From: Tetrapyrgos nigripes
Taxonomy: Eukaryota; Basidiomycota; Agaricomycetes; Agaricales; Campanellaceae
DNA length: 64,000 nt
Direction of reading: 5' to 3'
Assembly (NCBI GenBank): GCA_013368315.1
Contig: JAACJM010000257.1
Location: 1-64,000, forward strand
The notes below the pieces were generated by a model. The model was not told the origin of the DNA. It searched no databases and saw nothing but the letters and a program-made list of their open reading frames with translations. Position 1 is the first letter of the stretch; every line of letters begins with the position of its first letter. A program made the position numbers and the translations under genes. Of this stretch, positions 62,788 through 64,000 are shown piece after piece.

Positions 62788-63684
62788 TCAAAAGGTATAT
62801 AGCGAGTGACCAGTAGCTAAATCTACTAGGCCAAATTAGCACCGTACACACAATAAAATAGAAAAATACAGGCCTCAACGATAGTCGAGCCTTTGCACAT
62901 GATGAAAATCGTGGCAGAGATTGCAAGTCCGAAATATGTAAATACTCACCAGGAATCTTTCTGTAATGTACAGTCCAGATTGAATTTGGGACATAACTAC
63001 GAAATGGGGCAAAACGAATAGGCCGGTGCATCACACCAGGAGAAACCTTTAAGGGGTAACCCGCCACACCGAGGTGCGTCACCTTTCCCATTTGAAGTTG
63101 ATTGAGAGACATCATCAGCAACATCCATGTGCATAGTTTAACGTTGTTTCGGACGTGCCATGGCACTTGTGGTTGGTTGCAGGGGCTGGCTGAGGAGGTA
63201 GCTATTGAAAGGTTTTGGCAGGTTGCAAAGGCTGACCTAGGGGCATATATTGACTTGGCAATGCGAAACAAGGACATAGATCTACTAAGGCCAAATTAGC
63301 AATGTACACACAATACAATACAAGGATACAGGCCTCGACAATAGTCGAGCCTTTGCACACGATGAAAATCGTGGCAGAAGTTGAAATATGTATTTACTCA
63401 CAACTTGAAAGTATGGGTTGAAGTACTAGGTAGAATATCTGGGTGAACATCCGCGGAACCATAAAGATTCAGCCGGATACAACGTAGTCTTGAGGGATCC
63501 TGGTTGAGTAGTGACGTCGGAGCTGCAAAAAATGGAAGTCAGCATGTACTAAGGTGATGAGAGAATGATGAAGAGGCATACCATCATTCGAATTTTGGAG
63601 AATGACTCGGATGGATCCAATTTTGTGGGATGAGTGGTTGGAGTTACTACGACGATTGCATCCGACGAATGTCGGAGCATGCAC
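62788..63684 (-). CDS. Hypothetical gene, copy B, with two related introns; 5' end unknown
   Basis: Exons complement(62788..62825, 62950..63284, 63402..63522, 63582..about 63684) join in one frame, with all phases consistent and the TGA at 62788-62790 as the stop. The product includes 'PTFVGCNRR', 'SMSLFRIAKSIYAPRSAF', 'LNQLQMGKVTHLGVAGYP' and 'SYVPNSIWTVHYRKIP'. No domain is recognised. Two of the three introns (62826-62949 and 63285-63401) are near-copies of each other; the third (63523-63581) is an ordinary 59-bp intron. The gene probably starts further right, where an open frame with 'SIAAESVEEVG' is also seen. Confidence 0.5.
62826..62949 (-). repeat. Intron 3 of the related-intron family (introner-like)
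   Basis: 124 bp on the minus strand, donor GTGAGTATT, acceptor after TTTGGCCTAG. It differs from the intron at 63285-63401 in the same gene mainly by an ~8-bp indel (ggacttgcaat region) and a few substitutions. Confidence 0.78.
63285..63401 (-). repeat. Intron 4 of the related-intron family (introner-like)
   Basis: 117 bp on the minus strand, donor GTGAGTAAA, acceptor after TTTGGCCTTAG. The body has cttctgccacgattttcat, gtgcaaaggctcgac and gtcgaggcctgtat. Its splicing keeps the frame open between 63402 and 63284. Confidence 0.78.
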
Positions 63685-64000
63685 TGGACAAAGGTCCAGG
63701 CAAGGAGGGGAAGGAAGACAAGAGGATGGAGGAGGAGGAGGAGTCTAGATGGAAGACGAAAGCTGAGAGGCCTGACACGCCAATATTAGCATGATGCGTG
63801 ACACATGATGTCACAGTCACACTGATTCCGCCACCGCGTCTAAGTCCAACTTTTCTCTAGTACCACGATCATCAAGAGGCCACAAGCGGCCATCGTCAGC
63901 AACACCGACCTCCTCTACCGACTCTGCTGCAATACTCATTGTGTGCCACACCTCAACATTTGTCGAGTGTACCACTGGACCCTTCGCACTTTACCCTTCG

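Larger units (their letters stand above)
62735..64000. repeat. Direct segmental repeat, copy B, continuing past the right edge
   Basis: Collinear with 57475-59200 in the same orientation, so the TET/JBP and coiled-coil genes lie between two copies. Offset is about 5.26 kb at the left border and about 4.8 kb at the right because of indels. Confidence 0.75.

Overview
The window reads as a gene-poor, transposon-rich piece of a basidiomycete (mushroom-forming, Agaricomycetes-type) nuclear genome. The evidence is dense short spliceosomal introns (mostly 45-70 bp, GT...AG with a CTNA-type branch site), a monocarboxylate-type MFS gene with 13 exons, a flavin monooxygenase with 16 exons, KDZ and Plavaka-type transposases, and a TET/JBP dioxygenase gene, a combination typical of Agaricomycetes. 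No bacterial features, CRISPR array, rRNA or clear tRNA gene is seen. The species cannot be named from the sequence.

Layout. 1-2.2 kb: two hypothetical minus-strand genes, the first split by a small CACTA-like MITE. 3.2-12.2 kb: the only clearly intact host genes. These are a phosphatidylserine-decarboxylase-family enzyme (the family that includes fungal aromatic amino acid decarboxylases), an MFS transporter and a PHBH/phenol-hydroxylase-type FAD monooxygenase, a plausible small metabolic cluster peppered with MITEs. 12.7-13.4 kb: a 659-bp fold-back element. 14.4-18.6 kb: a Ty1/copia retrotransposon with 234-bp LTRs and a TCCCC target duplication, internally deleted, sitting at the 3' end of a disordered-protein gene. 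19-22.9 kb: intergenic, with a retroposon tail and an 89-bp A run. 22.9-24.65 kb: a 1.76-kb TIR element with an 8-bp target duplication. 24.7-31.7 kb: a degraded KDZ element with 130-bp TIRs, small cargo genes, a TET/JBP relic and a tRNA-like SINE insertion in the transposase. 33.2-33.9 kb: a frameshifted histone H3 copy that keeps its introns. 34.7-36.4 kb: a hypothetical spliced gene. 37.4-38.5 kb: an array of a 15-bp motif. 39.7-41.4 kb: a decayed LINE carrying a 279-bp MITE. 42.6-50.2 kb: a degraded Plavaka-type element with two cargo genes. 51.9-54.2 kb: a DUF6698-like gene with an Asn/Asp-repeat tail. 54.4-56.0 kb: an apparently intact Tc1 element. 56.3-64 kb: a hypothetical gene, then a TET/JBP 2OG-Fe(II) dioxygenase gene and a coiled-coil gene bracketed by a directly repeated gene whose two introns are near-copies of each other.

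Two general patterns run through the window. First, host ORFs and old elements are repeatedly interrupted by small non-autonomous elements, and deleting the element plus one target-site copy restores the frame in two cases (199-363, 40860-41144). Second, in the decayed coding regions outside the copia element, the twelve in-frame stops I found are all TGA, as expected if CGA arginine codons decay by C-to-T change at methylated CpG. The most unusual observation is the set of four related introns (57534-57658, 58322-58439, 62826-62949, 63285-63401), which look like introner-type introns.
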